From: Sandaracinus sp.
GTDB lineage: Bacteria; Myxococcota_A; Polyangia; Polyangiales; Houyiibacteriaceae
Assembly: GCA_002699025.1 (NCBI GenBank)
Contig: PABA01000092.1
Location: forward strand, 1 to 54,571
Direction: 5' to 3'
Length of the DNA stretch: 54,571 nucleotides
Part shown: positions 41,941 through 51,702 of the stretch, piece by piece
Position numbering within the stretch: the first letter of the stretch is position 1
Layout: each line of letters begins with the position of its first letter
Position numbers and translations under genes: made by a program
Notes under the pieces: generated by a model
What the model was told of the DNA's origin: nothing
Seen by the model: only the letters and a program-made list of their open reading frames with translations
The model's database searches: none

Positions 41941-44900
41941 TGGTCAGCCTTCTTGCTCTTCTTCGAGGACTTTTTACGGCCTCGCTTCGTCTTCTCCGGC
42001 GGGCGCCATGCTTTCAGGTCGTCGTGCGTCAGGCCGAGGGCCTGGCACTCGCCGTCGACGAAGCTCCGATAGTACTCGGCCGGCGAGACGCCCCCGTAGT
42101 CCTCGGACGGTTTGTCGTGCCAGAGCTCGAGCCAGAACTGGAGTTCGAGGAGCCCGGCGAGCATCGGGGTCAGGCGGTCCCGTTCCCAGCCCTCGTTGGT
42201 CTTGCGGTCGTAGTAGAGCGTGGCGAGGGCCTTGGCGCGCTGCTGATGGTCCAGCCCTGCCCAGCAGTACGCCGCCTTTCGGTCTTCGTCGGACTCGCAG
42301 CCCGGGTAGGAGACGAAGCGCTCTCTCGGAACGTCGAGCTTGCCGCGCAGCCGCCAGGTACTCCCCGAGCGCATGTCCTTGGGCGAGTACTTCGGCGTTC
42401 GGGGGGTGGCGGACCGGCCCTCGGCCTGGCTCCGCCAGAGCGCCTCCCACTCACGCCGCTTCTCGAGGCCCTTTCCGGTGTAGCGGTGGGCAGCTAGGAA
42501 GGGCGCAGCCTGTGTAGCCAGCACCTCCGCGATCTGGAGTCCGCCGAACTGCTCAGCCAGCTCCAGAAGCTCGACCACCCGACTGTCCTCGCGAAGCCTC
42601 CGCTCCACGTCCGATTCGCTGAGAACGAGTGATTGCTCCCCCGCTAGTTCCGCTTCGGCTGCTTGCTCAAGAACCAATCGGAGGGCCGCGGCGATCTCGG
42701 CGTCGTAGTCAGTCGCGCGCCACCAACGCTTGAAGTCAGGCCGCTCGACGGCCGCGAGCAGGTCTGATCCGCCTATGGCAGCAATGCGCTGTGCCTGGAG
42801 CCTTCCCGGACGCACGCCATCTGGGGGGCTCGCTCCGGTGCGTTCAAACCACGTTGCGTCTGGTCCCTCACCCATGGTCCGCTGCCACAAGAGATGCTCA
42901 AACGTCCGTCGCCCAGCGATATCATCGGCACTCGGGCCCGGCGCGAGCCCATCGTCGCAGAGGCCGAAGAGCCGATAGCACGTCCAATCGACGCACTCTT
43001 GGAGCCGAACGAGCTCCGAGAAGGCTGCCGCCTCGTCTTGCCGAGCTGTGTTGAGGACCTCCGCAAGTGGCCCGTCGAGCTCGCCCGCGAACCAACGCTC
43101 AGCGACACGCGCAGGCGTCGCAGCGTCGCGACATTCTGCGGCTTGCAGAAGGGCAGAACCCAAGTTGGCCAGAACCTCCCACCCCTCGGGGAGGGGCATA
43201 GGAAGAAGCGCGCGCCCAGCAAACTGGTAGCGGTCAGCCCAAGTGGTCGCCGATAGCCTGCCACCGTCACCCATCTGGTCGCCACCCATTGGATAGGAAA
43301 CCTGCTTCATCCAGAAGCAGGAGATGGAGCTGTTCAAGAAGCAGGACAGGGCAGCGTACTGGTCTTCTGAGCAGCCAGGCGGCAGCTTTATTACTGGAGC
43401 CGACTGGTTGAAGACCCGCTGGCCCCGGTCCACGACGAAGTGATTTCGGCTTGACACGAAGGCATAGGCGATGCTGGTAGGCACACTTCGTTTCGACTTG
43501 TAAAAACTCCGGTACTCAAACCACTCAAGCCCCGCCTCGAGGGTTGTCTTGCCGAACTGTCTTCGCCTCTCGAGCACTGTCTTGTAACGCCAGAAGTGCC
43601 GCCGGGTGGGCTCGTGTTCCGGAAGGGCGGGCTCGAGAAAATCGTCATATGGAAAAAGTACTGACGCCGAGTGGCGAATGTTCCAGTTTCGGACATTCTC
43701 GCCAATCCCAAGCATTCGAGTGTACTTGGGTGGTACACCGAGTCGCGCAAGCCAGTCGGGGGGACCGTAGTACAGGTCGTCCTCGCCCATGATCGCGTCG
43801 AAACCGATGGCGGTCGCCAGATCGCCCAGCGACTCTCGCGCCTCGGCCTCGATATGGGCCTTGAGTTCTAGTGCGCCCCCTCCGCTCAAGCTCCACGGGT
43901 GCGCCGCAAGAAGTTCGCGGTCGCAGTCTGCGACGGACACGAACTCATCGACGTAGCCCGGAGATGACCAGTGTTCCACGATGCTCGACCAGACCAACCC
44001 GCGCGACGGATCGACGGGCTCCGCGGGTTCGCCCCCCTCCGACAAGACCAATCGCACCGTTGCGCTGCGAGGGGGCTCATTGCTGCCGAACATCATCAGC
44101 GTCGGCGTGCCGTGGCCAGGAATGTAGGCTCCCGCGGTACTCACGAGCAGCTCGAGGTTCACCGTCGACAGAAATGATTCAATCAAGCTCTTTCCGAACT
44201 CTCTCTTCATGAAGGAGTTCGCAGTAATCTGCCCAACTAGACCGCCGGGTCTCGCGAGATGAAAGAAGCGCTCACAGAAGGGCGCCGACAGCGCGTATTT
44301 ACCGGAGGCGCTAACGTAGAGCTCGCGATACCGGTCACGGAGAACCCGGTCCTTTGGCGTAATGTAGGGAGGGTTTCCGACGACGGCAGCACACCGGCGG
44401 TGAAGCACTTGCCGTGCCTGCGCCTCTTCCTCCAGTGCGAAGACCTTCCGATCCCAGTCAACAACCCGAGCGTCGCTCTGATGGAACAGGGCGCCCTGCT
44501 CGTGCTGCGGGTTGTACAGGAGCGAGTCGGCGACCGCGACGTGGAGTGGAAGCTTCGGAGCCGCGCTGATCTTGTCGAACGCTGCCTTGCCCAGGAACGA
44601 GAGCGTGAGCCGGAACTTGGCGATCGCGACCGCGAAGGGGTTGATGTCGGCGCCATACACCTTGTCGAGCGCCTCGGCCGCCGCCTCCCGAGCGCTCAGC
44701 CCAGGCTTCGCGCGCTGCACGTGCTCGAAGAAGCGGTCGAACGCGCCGAGCAGGAAGTGCCCGCTGCCGCAGGTCGGATCGATGAGGTCGGCGTCGTCGA
44801 GGCCGAACTTCTCGATCGCCGGCTCGAGCGTTCGGTCGAGGATGAACGCCTCGATGAAGTCCGGCGTCTGGAGCAGCGCGTAGCGCTTGCGGACGTTCTC

Positions 44901-45512
44901 GTTGAGGTCCTGGTAGAGGTCGCCGAGGAAGCGGGTGTCGCTGACGCCGAAGCGAAAGGCGGGCTCATCCGTACTCGGTGAACGAAAGAGCGTGAGGAGC
45001 TCTTTCGCCGCTGCGGCGCTCGGCGCCAGCAGCCAGACCGGGTTGTGCTCGGGCCCGAAGAGATCCTTGGCCGCCGGGTACTGGGACAGTTCCCGGAAGA
45101 CCGTCAGCAGGTAGTCGCGCTCGGTGAGCGATGGCGCGAGCTCGAAGAACAGTCGCTGGGTGTCGGCGGCGCCGGGGCCGGCGATGCGGTTCCGCTCGAG
45201 GAGCTCGCGATCCTCGAGGGCGCGGGCAAAGACACACGAGAGCAGCCAGGCCGCGCTCACCTGTTCGATGAAGCGCTTCTGCCACTGCACGAACCCATCG
45301 GCGGTCCGCTCGGCCGCCTTCTCCTCGGTGTGCCGCGCCTTCAGCGTCGCCGTGACCGCGGGCGATTCCTTCGCGCGCTTGAGCAGGTCCGCGTCGAGCT
45401 TCTTCAACACCGGCTGGGCGGCGGAGAGGAAGAGCGCGCTGTCGAGCGGCGCGGTCGGGTCCGACTGACCGGGGAGGTCGGCGAGCTTCGGCTTCTTGCG
45501 TCGTCGTGCCAT
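41937..45512 (-). CDS. pglX: BREX type 2 adenine-specific DNA methyltransferase PglX
   Basis: A protein of 1191 residues from ATG 45512; the upstream open frame overlaps the preceding gene and is rejected. N-terminal helical domain, then the gamma-class N6-adenine methyltransferase: [17 protein letters not shown] (motif I, about 245) and [15 protein letters not shown] (catalytic Asn-Pro-Pro-Tyr, about 380). The region about residues 440-800 (43200-44200) is the target-recognition part; by eye it is clearly less GC-rich (near 52% in one sampled 60-bp line) than the flanks, as expected for an exchanged specificity module. The C-terminus ends in a Lys-rich tail ([18 protein letters not shown]). 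It marks host DNA at a non-palindromic site and takes part in phage exclusion. Confidence 0.93.
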   Translation of the reverse strand: MARRRKKPKLADLPGQSDPTAPLDSALFLSAAQPVLKKLDADLLKRAKESPAVTATLKARHTEEKAAERTADGFVQWQKRFIEQVSAAWLLSCVFARALEDRELLERNRIAGPGAADTQRLFFELAPSLTERDYLLTVFRELSQYPAAKDLFGPEHNPVWLLAPSAAAAKELLTLFRSPSTDEPAFRFGVSDTRFLGDLYQDLNENVRKRYALLQTPDFIEAFILDRTLEPAIEKFGLDDADLIDPTCGSGHFLLGAFDRFFEHVQRAKPGLSAREAAAEALDKVYGADINPFAVAIAKFRLTLSFLGKAAFDKISAAPKLPLHVAVADSLLYNPQHEQGALFHQSDARVVDWDRKVFALEEEAQARQVLHRRCAAVVGNPPYITPKDRVLRDRYRELYVSASGKYALSAPFCERFFHLARPGGLVGQITANSFMKREFGKSLIESFLSTVNLELLVSTAGAYIPGHGTPTLMMFGSNEPPRSATVRLVLSEGGEPAEPVDPSRGLVWSSIVEHWSSPGYVDEFVSVADCDRELLAAHPWSLSGGGALELKAHIEAEARESLGDLATAIGFDAIMGEDDLYYGPPDWLARLGVPPKYTRMLGIGENVRNWNIRHSASVLFPYDDFLEPALPEHEPTRRHFWRYKTVLERRRQFGKTTLEAGLEWFEYRSFYKSKRSVPTSIAYAFVSSRNHFVVDRGQRVFNQSAPVIKLPPGCSEDQYAALSCFLNSSISCFWMKQVSYPMGGDQMGDGGRLSATTWADRYQFAGRALLPMPLPEGWEVLANLGSALLQAAECRDAATPARVAERWFAGELDGPLAEVLNTARQDEAAAFSELVRLQECVDWTCYRLFGLCDDGLAPGPSADDIAGRRTFEHLLWQRTMGEGPDATWFERTGASPPDGVRPGRLQAQRIAAIGGSDLLAAVERPDFKRWWRATDYDAEIAAALRLVLEQAAEAELAGEQSLVLSESDVERRLREDSRVVELLELAEQFGGLQIAEVLATQAAPFLAAHRYTGKGLEKRREWEALWRSQAEGRSATPRTPKYSPKDMRSGSTWRLRGKLDVPRERFVSYPGCESDEDRKAAYCWAGLDHQQRAKALATLYYDRKTNEGWERDRLTPMLAGLLELQFWLELWHDKPSEDYGGVSPAEYYRSFVDGECQALGLTHDDLKAWRPPEKTKRGRKKSSKKSKKADQ

Positions 45513-45520
45513 CGTTCTGC

Positions 45521-46474
45521 TCAGTGCGTGAGTAGCTCGAACGCGCTGTCGAGGGCCCTGTCCGAGAGCTGCTGAGTCAGGAAGTCGTGGGTTAGCTGGG
45601 GGTCCGGCTCGTGGCGCTCGGCTTCGACCCATGTCACCCAGGTCTCGAAGTCGCTGGGTTTATCGACCGTCATGAAGCCGACTCCATGCTTGCGGGCGGC
45701 CTTCACACACTCGACAAAGCGAAGGTCTTGGTGTGGGTCCTCATGAAGTGACGGGGGAAGCACGACGAGAGCGTACGGACGCGTTGCGAAGCGCGCGTGC
45801 GCCAGCGCCTCATGCACTACTGTGATGTCCCAGCTATCCGGAGGCTTCACCTCGAACGTCCACACGTCGAAGTAGTTGCCGGGAAGCAGGTCAAACTGTC
45901 TCAGCGAGAACACCGTGATGTCTGGTCGAGACCAGATTCCCCCGGTGTCTTTGCTGCCCTGCCACGCGGTTACATCGACAACGCTCTGGTCGAGATTGTT
46001 CTCCTTGACCCAGTGACGGACCAGCGTGCGGCGAAGTGGTTCGTAGTACTTGGACTCGGCCGACTCGATCGACGGTGACGCGACGAGTTTGGCGCGGCCC
46101 GCCAAACGGAGCGTTCCGCCGCGTCCTGGGCCAACCTGGATCAGGCCAAAGTCTCGGGCACGGCGCTGGGCTTCCCAATAACGATCGACGTCGTCGTCCC
46201 ACCCGAGTTCTTTCTGGAGCCACGGATTCGTGACGGTTCTGTTAGCCGGCATAGTCTCGATGAGGGCACGGACATCAGCGTCAAGACGACGGACGCTCCC
46301 TCCTTTGCCCCGTCCGACCGCGAGGATGCCCTTGGCGAGGAGCTTCTCGCGGGCCTTCAGGTAGCGGTCTTTCTTCCAGCTCAGTGCTCTCTGAATGGAG
46401 ATGTTCCCCCGAGCCCCGGAATCGGGAACCTCAGCGAGGAGCTTCTTCTCGTCTCTTGAGAGTCGACTGGCCAT
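45521..46474 (-). CDS. Double winged-helix/PD-(D/E)XK protein within the BREX operon
   Basis: A protein of 317 residues from ATG 46474, 8 nt after the pglW stop and ending 8 nt before pglX. Residues 1-64 and 65-125 look like two similar winged-helix units, each ending in a Gly-rich wing (VGRGKGGSVRRL and VGPGRGGTLRL). Residues about 138-290 have a restriction-endonuclease-like core: ESKYYEPLRRTL (Glu140/Glu145), RPDITVFSL (Asp185) and FDVWTFEVKPPDSWD (Glu208-x-Lys210), then HEALAHARFA. The set is what an active PD-(D/E)XK nuclease needs. It could be a sequence-specific nuclease, or a regulator that senses DNA. It is not one of the standard BREX-2 genes. Confidence 0.78.
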   Translation of the reverse strand: MASRLSRDEKKLLAEVPDSGARGNISIQRALSWKKDRYLKAREKLLAKGILAVGRGKGGSVRRLDADVRALIETMPANRTVTNPWLQKELGWDDDVDRYWEAQRRARDFGLIQVGPGRGGTLRLAGRAKLVASPSIESAESKYYEPLRRTLVRHWVKENNLDQSVVDVTAWQGSKDTGGIWSRPDITVFSLRQFDLLPGNYFDVWTFEVKPPDSWDITVVHEALAHARFATRPYALVVLPPSLHEDPHQDLRFVECVKAARKHGVGFMTVDKPSDFETWVTWVEAERHEPDPQLTHDFLTQQLSDRALDSAFELLTH

Positions 46475-46482
46475 GGCGATTC

Positions 46483-49400
46483 CTACGCAGCGGCGTTGTG
46501 GCGGTTGGCGAGCCACTCGAGCGGGACCCAGAGCGCCTGCGACGGATGCAGGCCGGGGATCGATAGCTCGCCGTTGATGCGGGGGATGCCGCCCGTGTCG
46601 TGTCCCGGGACGAGCAGCAGGATGGGTGCCTCGGCGGACTTGGCGGACTCGACGAGGCGCTCGAGGAACGAGTCGAGGTGGTATCGGGCGATGAGCCCAG
46701 GCTGGACGAGGAGCAGCGGCTCCTTGGGGGGGAGCAGCTCTTCGGCGATCGATTCCGCGGCCGCCTCGACGAGGTTCAGCAGGTTCGGCCAGTCCTCTCC
46801 CTGGCGGCCACCGAGGTCTGCTTCGTGGACGATCGTGTCCTCCTCGATGCCGGCCTCGGCGAGCTGCTCCCGGATGGCTTCGACGAGGAGCCGATCGAAG
46901 GGCACGGGTTCCACGTCGAGTCGGCGTCCGAGGGCCAGGGCAGCTTCTCGCGCTCGATCGGCTCGGACGCCGAGAACCCGCAGGTGATGCCGCTCGACGG
47001 CGTTGCGAAGCCGCTCGTCGAACCGACGAGCGATGACCGCCTCGGGCTCCATCGAGAGCGCCTGGGACGGCAGTGCCGTCATCGAGCGCCCGAGCGAGGA
47101 GACTCGAGTGTGGAAGCTGGTCTTCTCGAGCGCGCCCTGACGCTCGTAGGCTTGCTTCGTCTCGTTCCAGGTGAGGCCGTGCCGGAAAAGCAGAGCGTCG
47201 AGCTCCGGCCGGGTCGGGAGGGCGGCCGCCTCCGGGTAGCGGAGGGACACCCGGCGCAAGACTTCCTGCGGGCCGATCCCGCTTCTGAGCAGCGAGGCGC
47301 TCAACGAGAGCGCCCGCTCGGGCGACATGCCGCGCGGGTAGATCTCGAGGCGGGTGGAGCGGGCCGCGCCCTCACTGGCGAGCGCCGCGATCTCGGCCAG
47401 GCGCTGAGACGACACGTTGGCGAGGGGGGTGTCGGCGGCGGTGTCGGTGAGCACCCGCTCGGTCTCTCCCTTTCCGGCGAGTACCGGCCGCGCAGCGAGC
47501 GCATCGGCCGCCTCGCCGAGCGCCTTCACCGCGCGGGTGTGGGCATCCGAGGCGCAGAGCCACGGCTGGTCGGCGCCGAGGCGGATGTACTGGAGACCGT
47601 CGCCTTCGACCTTGTCGACCTCGACGACGATACGGAGCAGCGCCGCCGCGCGGGCCGCGAGGAGCTCGTCGGCGGCGGTCCGATCGTGTGGGATGTGGGC
47701 GAGCAGGTGCCGGGCTGCATGGTCGAGGGGCAGCGCCCCGCTGGCGGCGTCGACCACGGCGTGCGCTTCCTTGCGAAGCTCGCTGATGGCGCCGTGCTTG
47801 GCCCACTCGTCGCGGGCCTTGCCGAGGGCGATGTAGATGGCCGCGGTCGTCACGCCCTGGTCATCCGCGAGATCCTTCACGGCGACGCCGAGGCGCCCCG
47901 CGAACGTCCCCTCGATGCCGTAGAGGAGGCGTGGATGCTTCATGCGCCGCTTGCGCTTCGGCATGAGCGCGTCGAGCCAGCCCTCGATGGTCGAGGGGCG
48001 CTCACGCTCGTTGGCGTTGCGGTTCTCGGCGTCGAGCAGCTCGCGGAGCGGACGCTCGTCGAAGTCGTGGCGTTTGGCGAGCGCGCGAATCTGGTGCTTC
48101 GGTGCCGCCGCGACGACCGCCAGGCTCCTGAGCCCCGCGTCGCGAAGGGCGGTGGCGACCTCCTCCTCGATGCCGGCCGTGTGGACGAGGATGTCGTCCC
48201 CTCGGTACCCAGGGAATAAAGGCTTGGGTGCGACCGGCGTGAGCTCTCGTGCGGCGCGCCAGCGGTCGCGGAAGCCGAGGATCTCCTGCGCGACTCGACG
48301 ACCGATGCCGCGGATGGCCGAGAGGCGGTTGTCCGGGAGGTCGAGTAGATCCTCGGCGCGAAGCAGACCGGCTCGGTCGAGGGCGTTCTTCGCTCGAGGC
48401 GAGAGAGGCAGCGCCTCGATGAGTGTCTCGGGGCCGATGGCGCCGAGCTGCTCTTCGGTCAGCTCTTCGTCGGCCTCGGGGTGCTCGCTCGGCGTGGCTT
48501 GCGCCGCGGCGCGAGCCGGCGCCGCCAGGGCGGTCACCCAAGCGCGGCGCATCTCCTCGGCGGAGACGAAGCGCTGCTCGGTGTCACGTGCCAGCGCCCG
48601 CTCGAAGAAGGCGACCAGCGAGTCCCGCACCGACGGGTCGAAACGCTCCGCGGCGAGCACGAGCTTCGAGTCCGCGTCGATGGCGACCCCCTCGAAGATG
48701 GGGCGCACGCCGGTGAGCATCTCGTGCAGCGTGATGGCCGCGCTCCAGCGCTCGGCGGCGTTGTCCCAGGAGCCGCGCAGGTCGAGGAACGGATCGCGGT
48801 AGGCCGCGGTCCCGACCTTGAGGTCGGAGCGGCTCGACGCCGCGAGCGAGAAGTCGAACAGCGTCAGATGCGCCCGCGTCTTGCTCACACTGCCGACGCC
48901 GAGGTTCGCCGGCTTGATGTCGCGGTGCATGACCTGGTGCTCTTCGAGGTACTCGACCGCGGAGAGGAGGTCGTCGCCGTAGCGCTCGGCGAGCTCGAGG
49001 GACACGGTGCCCTCCCGGGCGAGGTGACGGTGGAGCGTCTCACCGCCAGCCACCGAGAGCAGGAGACAGGTGCGGCCCGCGAACTCGTACCGCTCGACGA
49101 GCTGCACGATGCGCGGATGCCGGAGCTTGGCCAGCGCATCGGCCTCGGCGGCGAGCCGCTCGTCGTGGTCGTTCGAGAGGGTGACCTTGAGGGCGTAGTG
49201 GCGGCCGTCCGAGACGCGGCCGACCAGGAGCACGCGAGAGGTGGCGCCCTGGCCGAGGACCCCGTCGACGAGGAGGTCGTCGCCGAGGTTGTCGCCCTTG
49301 CGGGCCTCGAGGGGATCGGTCTCTGGCTCCGTGGCCTTGGGCTCGGGCTTGGTGATCTCGGCGAGCACGAGCTCGAGCCACTCGTCGACATCGTCGGCAC

Positions 49401-50796
49401 GAGAGATGGGGCTCAGCTCGGTCGCGAACGCGATGAGGTTCGCGAGGTCCTCCTGCATCCCGTCGTCGACCGCGCGGGGGTCGAGGTGGTGCTCGTCGTG
49501 GAGGCGGCGGGCTACGGCGACGTAGTCCTCACCGGGCGGCTCGCCCGTGAAGACATAGTAGGCGAGGGCTCCGAGGCTGAAGACATCGGACTGCGGAGTG
49601 CGCGCGGTCGGGTCCTGGCGTAGCTCCGGCGCCTGGTAGACCGCCCAGGGCTCGGACGCGAGCGCGGACCAGTGGGTGGTCGCCTCCACCTCGGTGCCGA
49701 CGCCGAGCTGGAAGTTGAACAGCCGCGTCTCGATGCTCTGGTCGTCGGGCTTGCGGCGGACGAGGACCGCCTCGGGGCTCAGCGCGCCGTGGACGACCTG
49801 CTTGCGGTGACAGAACGCGAGCGCCCGCCCGACCTGCTCCACGATGGCCACCCGGTCCATGAAGGGGAGCTTCGGGTTCTGTCGGAGGAAGGTGGACAGC
49901 GGCACCCCGCCGTCGAAGGAGTCGAAGAGGACGGTCGGACCCAGCGGGGCGTCCGTCTCGTAGCCCGCGACGCGGAGGATGTTCGGGTGCTCCCGCACGT
50001 CCCAAAGGAGCTGACTCTCGCGGTCGGCAGCGCGGAGGAGCTGCTGGCGGCGCTCGACGCTCGTCTGCTGGGGGACGAGGTAGGTGCGCGCGCGGCAGGT
50101 GATGGTCTTCTGCTTGCGGTGGGCGGCGAGACGGTCCTGGTAGCCGGGGCCGTCCTCGAGGATCTCGCCCAGCTCGTAGGCCCCCGCGTGAGCCTTTCCC
50201 TTCCGTGGGCGGAGGCCGAGCGCCTTCATGGCCGCGGCGACCTGGCGAGCGGCCGGGGCAGAGATGCGGCGGCGATGCCGAGAGGTGTCGGCGCCCGGGA
50301 AGTCGTGGTGCTGGACGGCGCGGACGAAGTTGTCCCGGGTGACGACGCCGACGTCACCGTGGTTCTTGAAGCGCAGCTCGATGTTCTCGGCGCTCAAGAA
50401 GACGAGGGGCTCGACCCAAGGGGTCAGGCGCCTGTCTTTCATCTTCGAGCGCAGGCGGGAGGCGAGGACCTTCGACTTGTGGTTGGTCAGCCGGTACGGG
50501 TTCTCCATATACCGGGAGCGCTCATCGTCCGGGTCGATGCGGTACCAGTCCTGGTAGTCGCCCTCGTAGATACCGGGGCCGCTCTTGATCTCGACGAGGT
50601 AGAGGGCCGAGTAGCCGAGGACGAGCAGGTCGAGCTCGTAGAGGCGCCCCGTCGACGGGTCGAGCAGCTCGAGCAGCGCCCACAGGTGGTACGGGTCGTT
50701 GTTCGGCAGTGCCTTGATTGCGAAGTCGATCGCCTCTCGCTCGTGCGCGTAGGGCGTTTCTCCCTGGAAGACGATGCGCGAGGTGGCGAGCGTCAT
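46483..50796 (-). CDS. pglW: BREX type 2 serine/threonine kinase PglW
   Basis: A protein of 1437 residues from ATG 50796, overlapping the preceding stop (ATGA). Residues about 10-165 are a NERD nuclease-related domain (YELDLLVLG, Asp56; LYLVEIKSG, Glu69/Lys71). Residues about 235-480 are a first kinase-like domain without catalytic residues (VVHGALSPEAVLV in place of HRD, RLFNFQLG in place of DFG), so a pseudokinase. Residues about 505-770 are a second, probably active kinase: GQGATS loop, Lys537, Glu551, VMHRDIKPANLGV, DFS in place of DFG, GTAAYRDPF. Helix-hairpin-helix segments follow (LPDNRLSAIRGIGRRVAQEIL), then a long helical region and a PglW-type C-terminus. It phosphorylates and controls other Pgl proteins. 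Confidence 0.93.
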   Translation of the reverse strand: MTLATSRIVFQGETPYAHEREAIDFAIKALPNNDPYHLWALLELLDPSTGRLYELDLLVLGYSALYLVEIKSGPGIYEGDYQDWYRIDPDDERSRYMENPYRLTNHKSKVLASRLRSKMKDRRLTPWVEPLVFLSAENIELRFKNHGDVGVVTRDNFVRAVQHHDFPGADTSRHRRRISAPAARQVAAAMKALGLRPRKGKAHAGAYELGEILEDGPGYQDRLAAHRKQKTITCRARTYLVPQQTSVERRQQLLRAADRESQLLWDVREHPNILRVAGYETDAPLGPTVLFDSFDGGVPLSTFLRQNPKLPFMDRVAIVEQVGRALAFCHRKQVVHGALSPEAVLVRRKPDDQSIETRLFNFQLGVGTEVEATTHWSALASEPWAVYQAPELRQDPTARTPQSDVFSLGALAYYVFTGEPPGEDYVAVARRLHDEHHLDPRAVDDGMQEDLANLIAFATELSPISRADDVDEWLELVLAEITKPEPKATEPETDPLEARKGDNLGDDLLVDGVLGQGATSRVLLVGRVSDGRHYALKVTLSNDHDERLAAEADALAKLRHPRIVQLVERYEFAGRTCLLLSVAGGETLHRHLAREGTVSLELAERYGDDLLSAVEYLEEHQVMHRDIKPANLGVGSVSKTRAHLTLFDFSLAASSRSDLKVGTAAYRDPFLDLRGSWDNAAERWSAAITLHEMLTGVRPIFEGVAIDADSKLVLAAERFDPSVRDSLVAFFERALARDTEQRFVSAEEMRRAWVTALAAPARAAAQATPSEHPEADEELTEEQLGAIGPETLIEALPLSPRAKNALDRAGLLRAEDLLDLPDNRLSAIRGIGRRVAQEILGFRDRWRAARELTPVAPKPLFPGYRGDDILVHTAGIEEEVATALRDAGLRSLAVVAAAPKHQIRALAKRHDFDERPLRELLDAENRNANERERPSTIEGWLDALMPKRKRRMKHPRLLYGIEGTFAGRLGVAVKDLADDQGVTTAAIYIALGKARDEWAKHGAISELRKEAHAVVDAASGALPLDHAARHLLAHIPHDRTAADELLAARAAALLRIVVEVDKVEGDGLQYIRLGADQPWLCASDAHTRAVKALGEAADALAARPVLAGKGETERVLTDTAADTPLANVSSQRLAEIAALASEGAARSTRLEIYPRGMSPERALSLSASLLRSGIGPQEVLRRVSLRYPEAAALPTRPELDALLFRHGLTWNETKQAYERQGALEKTSFHTRVSSLGRSMTALPSQALSMEPEAVIARRFDERLRNAVERHHLRVLGVRADRAREAALALGRRLDVEPVPFDRLLVEAIREQLAEAGIEEDTIVHEADLGGRQGEDWPNLLNLVEAAAESIAEELLPPKEPLLLVQPGLIARYHLDSFLERLVESAKSAEAPILLLVPGHDTGGIPRINGELSIPGLHPSQALWVPLEWLANRHNAAA

Positions 50797-51482
50797 GCCT
50801 TGGCGAGCTCCCGCGCATTCGCGGCGTCTTCGTCGGTGGCGTCGTCGGAGAGCAACAGCCGCGCGCCCGGCTTCGCGGTGGCCAGCTCGGCGGTGAAGAT
50901 GCGCGCCGGCTTGGTGGCGTTGAGCAGCGCGCCGGCGTGCGCGGCGAGCTGGCGGTGGGCCGGAGGTGTCGCGACCACGGTCACCTGGTCGATCCAGTCC
51001 AGGTCGGAGCCTTCGTGGAAAGCCACGATGGCAGCGGCGATGGCGCTCGGTCCGGCGACGACGAGCTTCTCGGCCGCGCCGATGGTGCCTGGATCGAACG
51101 GCGTGAGGTTCAGGTCCCAGGCGGCAGCGGTGGCCTCGAGGGTCTGGCGAGGAGAGGCAGGTGACTCGGCCTGAGCTCGAGCACGCCACATCTCCTCGGC
51201 CTCGACCGGGTCGAGCGGCTCCCAGTCGGCCCCGAAGGGCTCGTCCTCGGCGACGGCGCGCTTGGCGAACACGGTCCTGGCGCCGAAGGCCGCGGGCCAC
51301 TGCGCGTCCGCGTCGCGGATGAGGAGATCGATACGGTCCGCAGTCGTGAGGTCGCCCTTGAACGAGGACCAGCGTGCGTCCGCCTCGGCGCCGAACCGGC
51401 GCCCGGTGGGCTGTCGTCCTTCGATGTAGGCCAGGGCGCTGAGCGCCGCCTCGTAGTAGGCCCGTGCTTGCCCACTTTCCAT
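50793..51482 (-). CDS. Unknown 229 aa protein, first gene of the BREX operon
   Basis: From ATG 51482 with an excellent GGGGGAG 5 nt upstream; the longer open frame upstream is not used. The N-terminal half is helical (ARAYYEAALSALAYIEGRQP, ALFIK-type helices, DADAQWPAAFGAR). Residues about 135-229 read like a small alternating alpha/beta domain (AAEKLVVAGPSAIAAAIVAF, then DWIDQVTVVATPPAHRQLA, then GARLLLSDD). No family recognised. Its stop overlaps the pglW ATG (ATGA), so the two proteins are probably made together. As the leading gene it may be a regulator or a PglW partner; this is inference. It is not among the six named BREX-2 genes. Confidence 0.75.
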   Translation of the reverse strand: MESGQARAYYEAALSALAYIEGRQPTGRRFGAEADARWSSFKGDLTTADRIDLLIRDADAQWPAAFGARTVFAKRAVAEDEPFGADWEPLDPVEAEEMWRARAQAESPASPRQTLEATAAAWDLNLTPFDPGTIGAAEKLVVAGPSAIAAAIVAFHEGSDLDWIDQVTVVATPPAHRQLAAHAGALLNATKPARIFTAELATAKPGARLLLSDDATDEDAANARELAKA

Positions 51483-51702
51483 GCGTTCTCCCCCTTGTAG
51501 AGAGCCTGGGGATCTATCACACGTGGGACGGTTCTCGCGATCGCGAACTGACGGAGCCTCGCGACCATCGGTTGCCTGCGTCGGCAAGGCGGGCGGCTCA
51601 AGGGTTGCGTGTCCATGATGGGCGGAGATCGCAGGGCGCTCGGACCCCGGTTCGCTAGGATCCGGCGGAGGCGGGACCGTATCGTCCCGGAAGGAGTGAG
51701 AC
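51483..51702. promoter_or_regulatory. Divergent promoter region of the BREX operon, with a palindrome
   Basis: 220 bp between the minus-strand BREX operon and the plus-strand gene at 51703; it must contain both promoters. A perfect 12-bp palindrome TCGCGATCGCGA lies at 51535-51546. On the minus strand it sits just upstream of TGATAGAT (51513-51520), a possible -10 box, so a repressor bound there could control the operon. No convincing -35 box was found. Confidence 0.45.
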
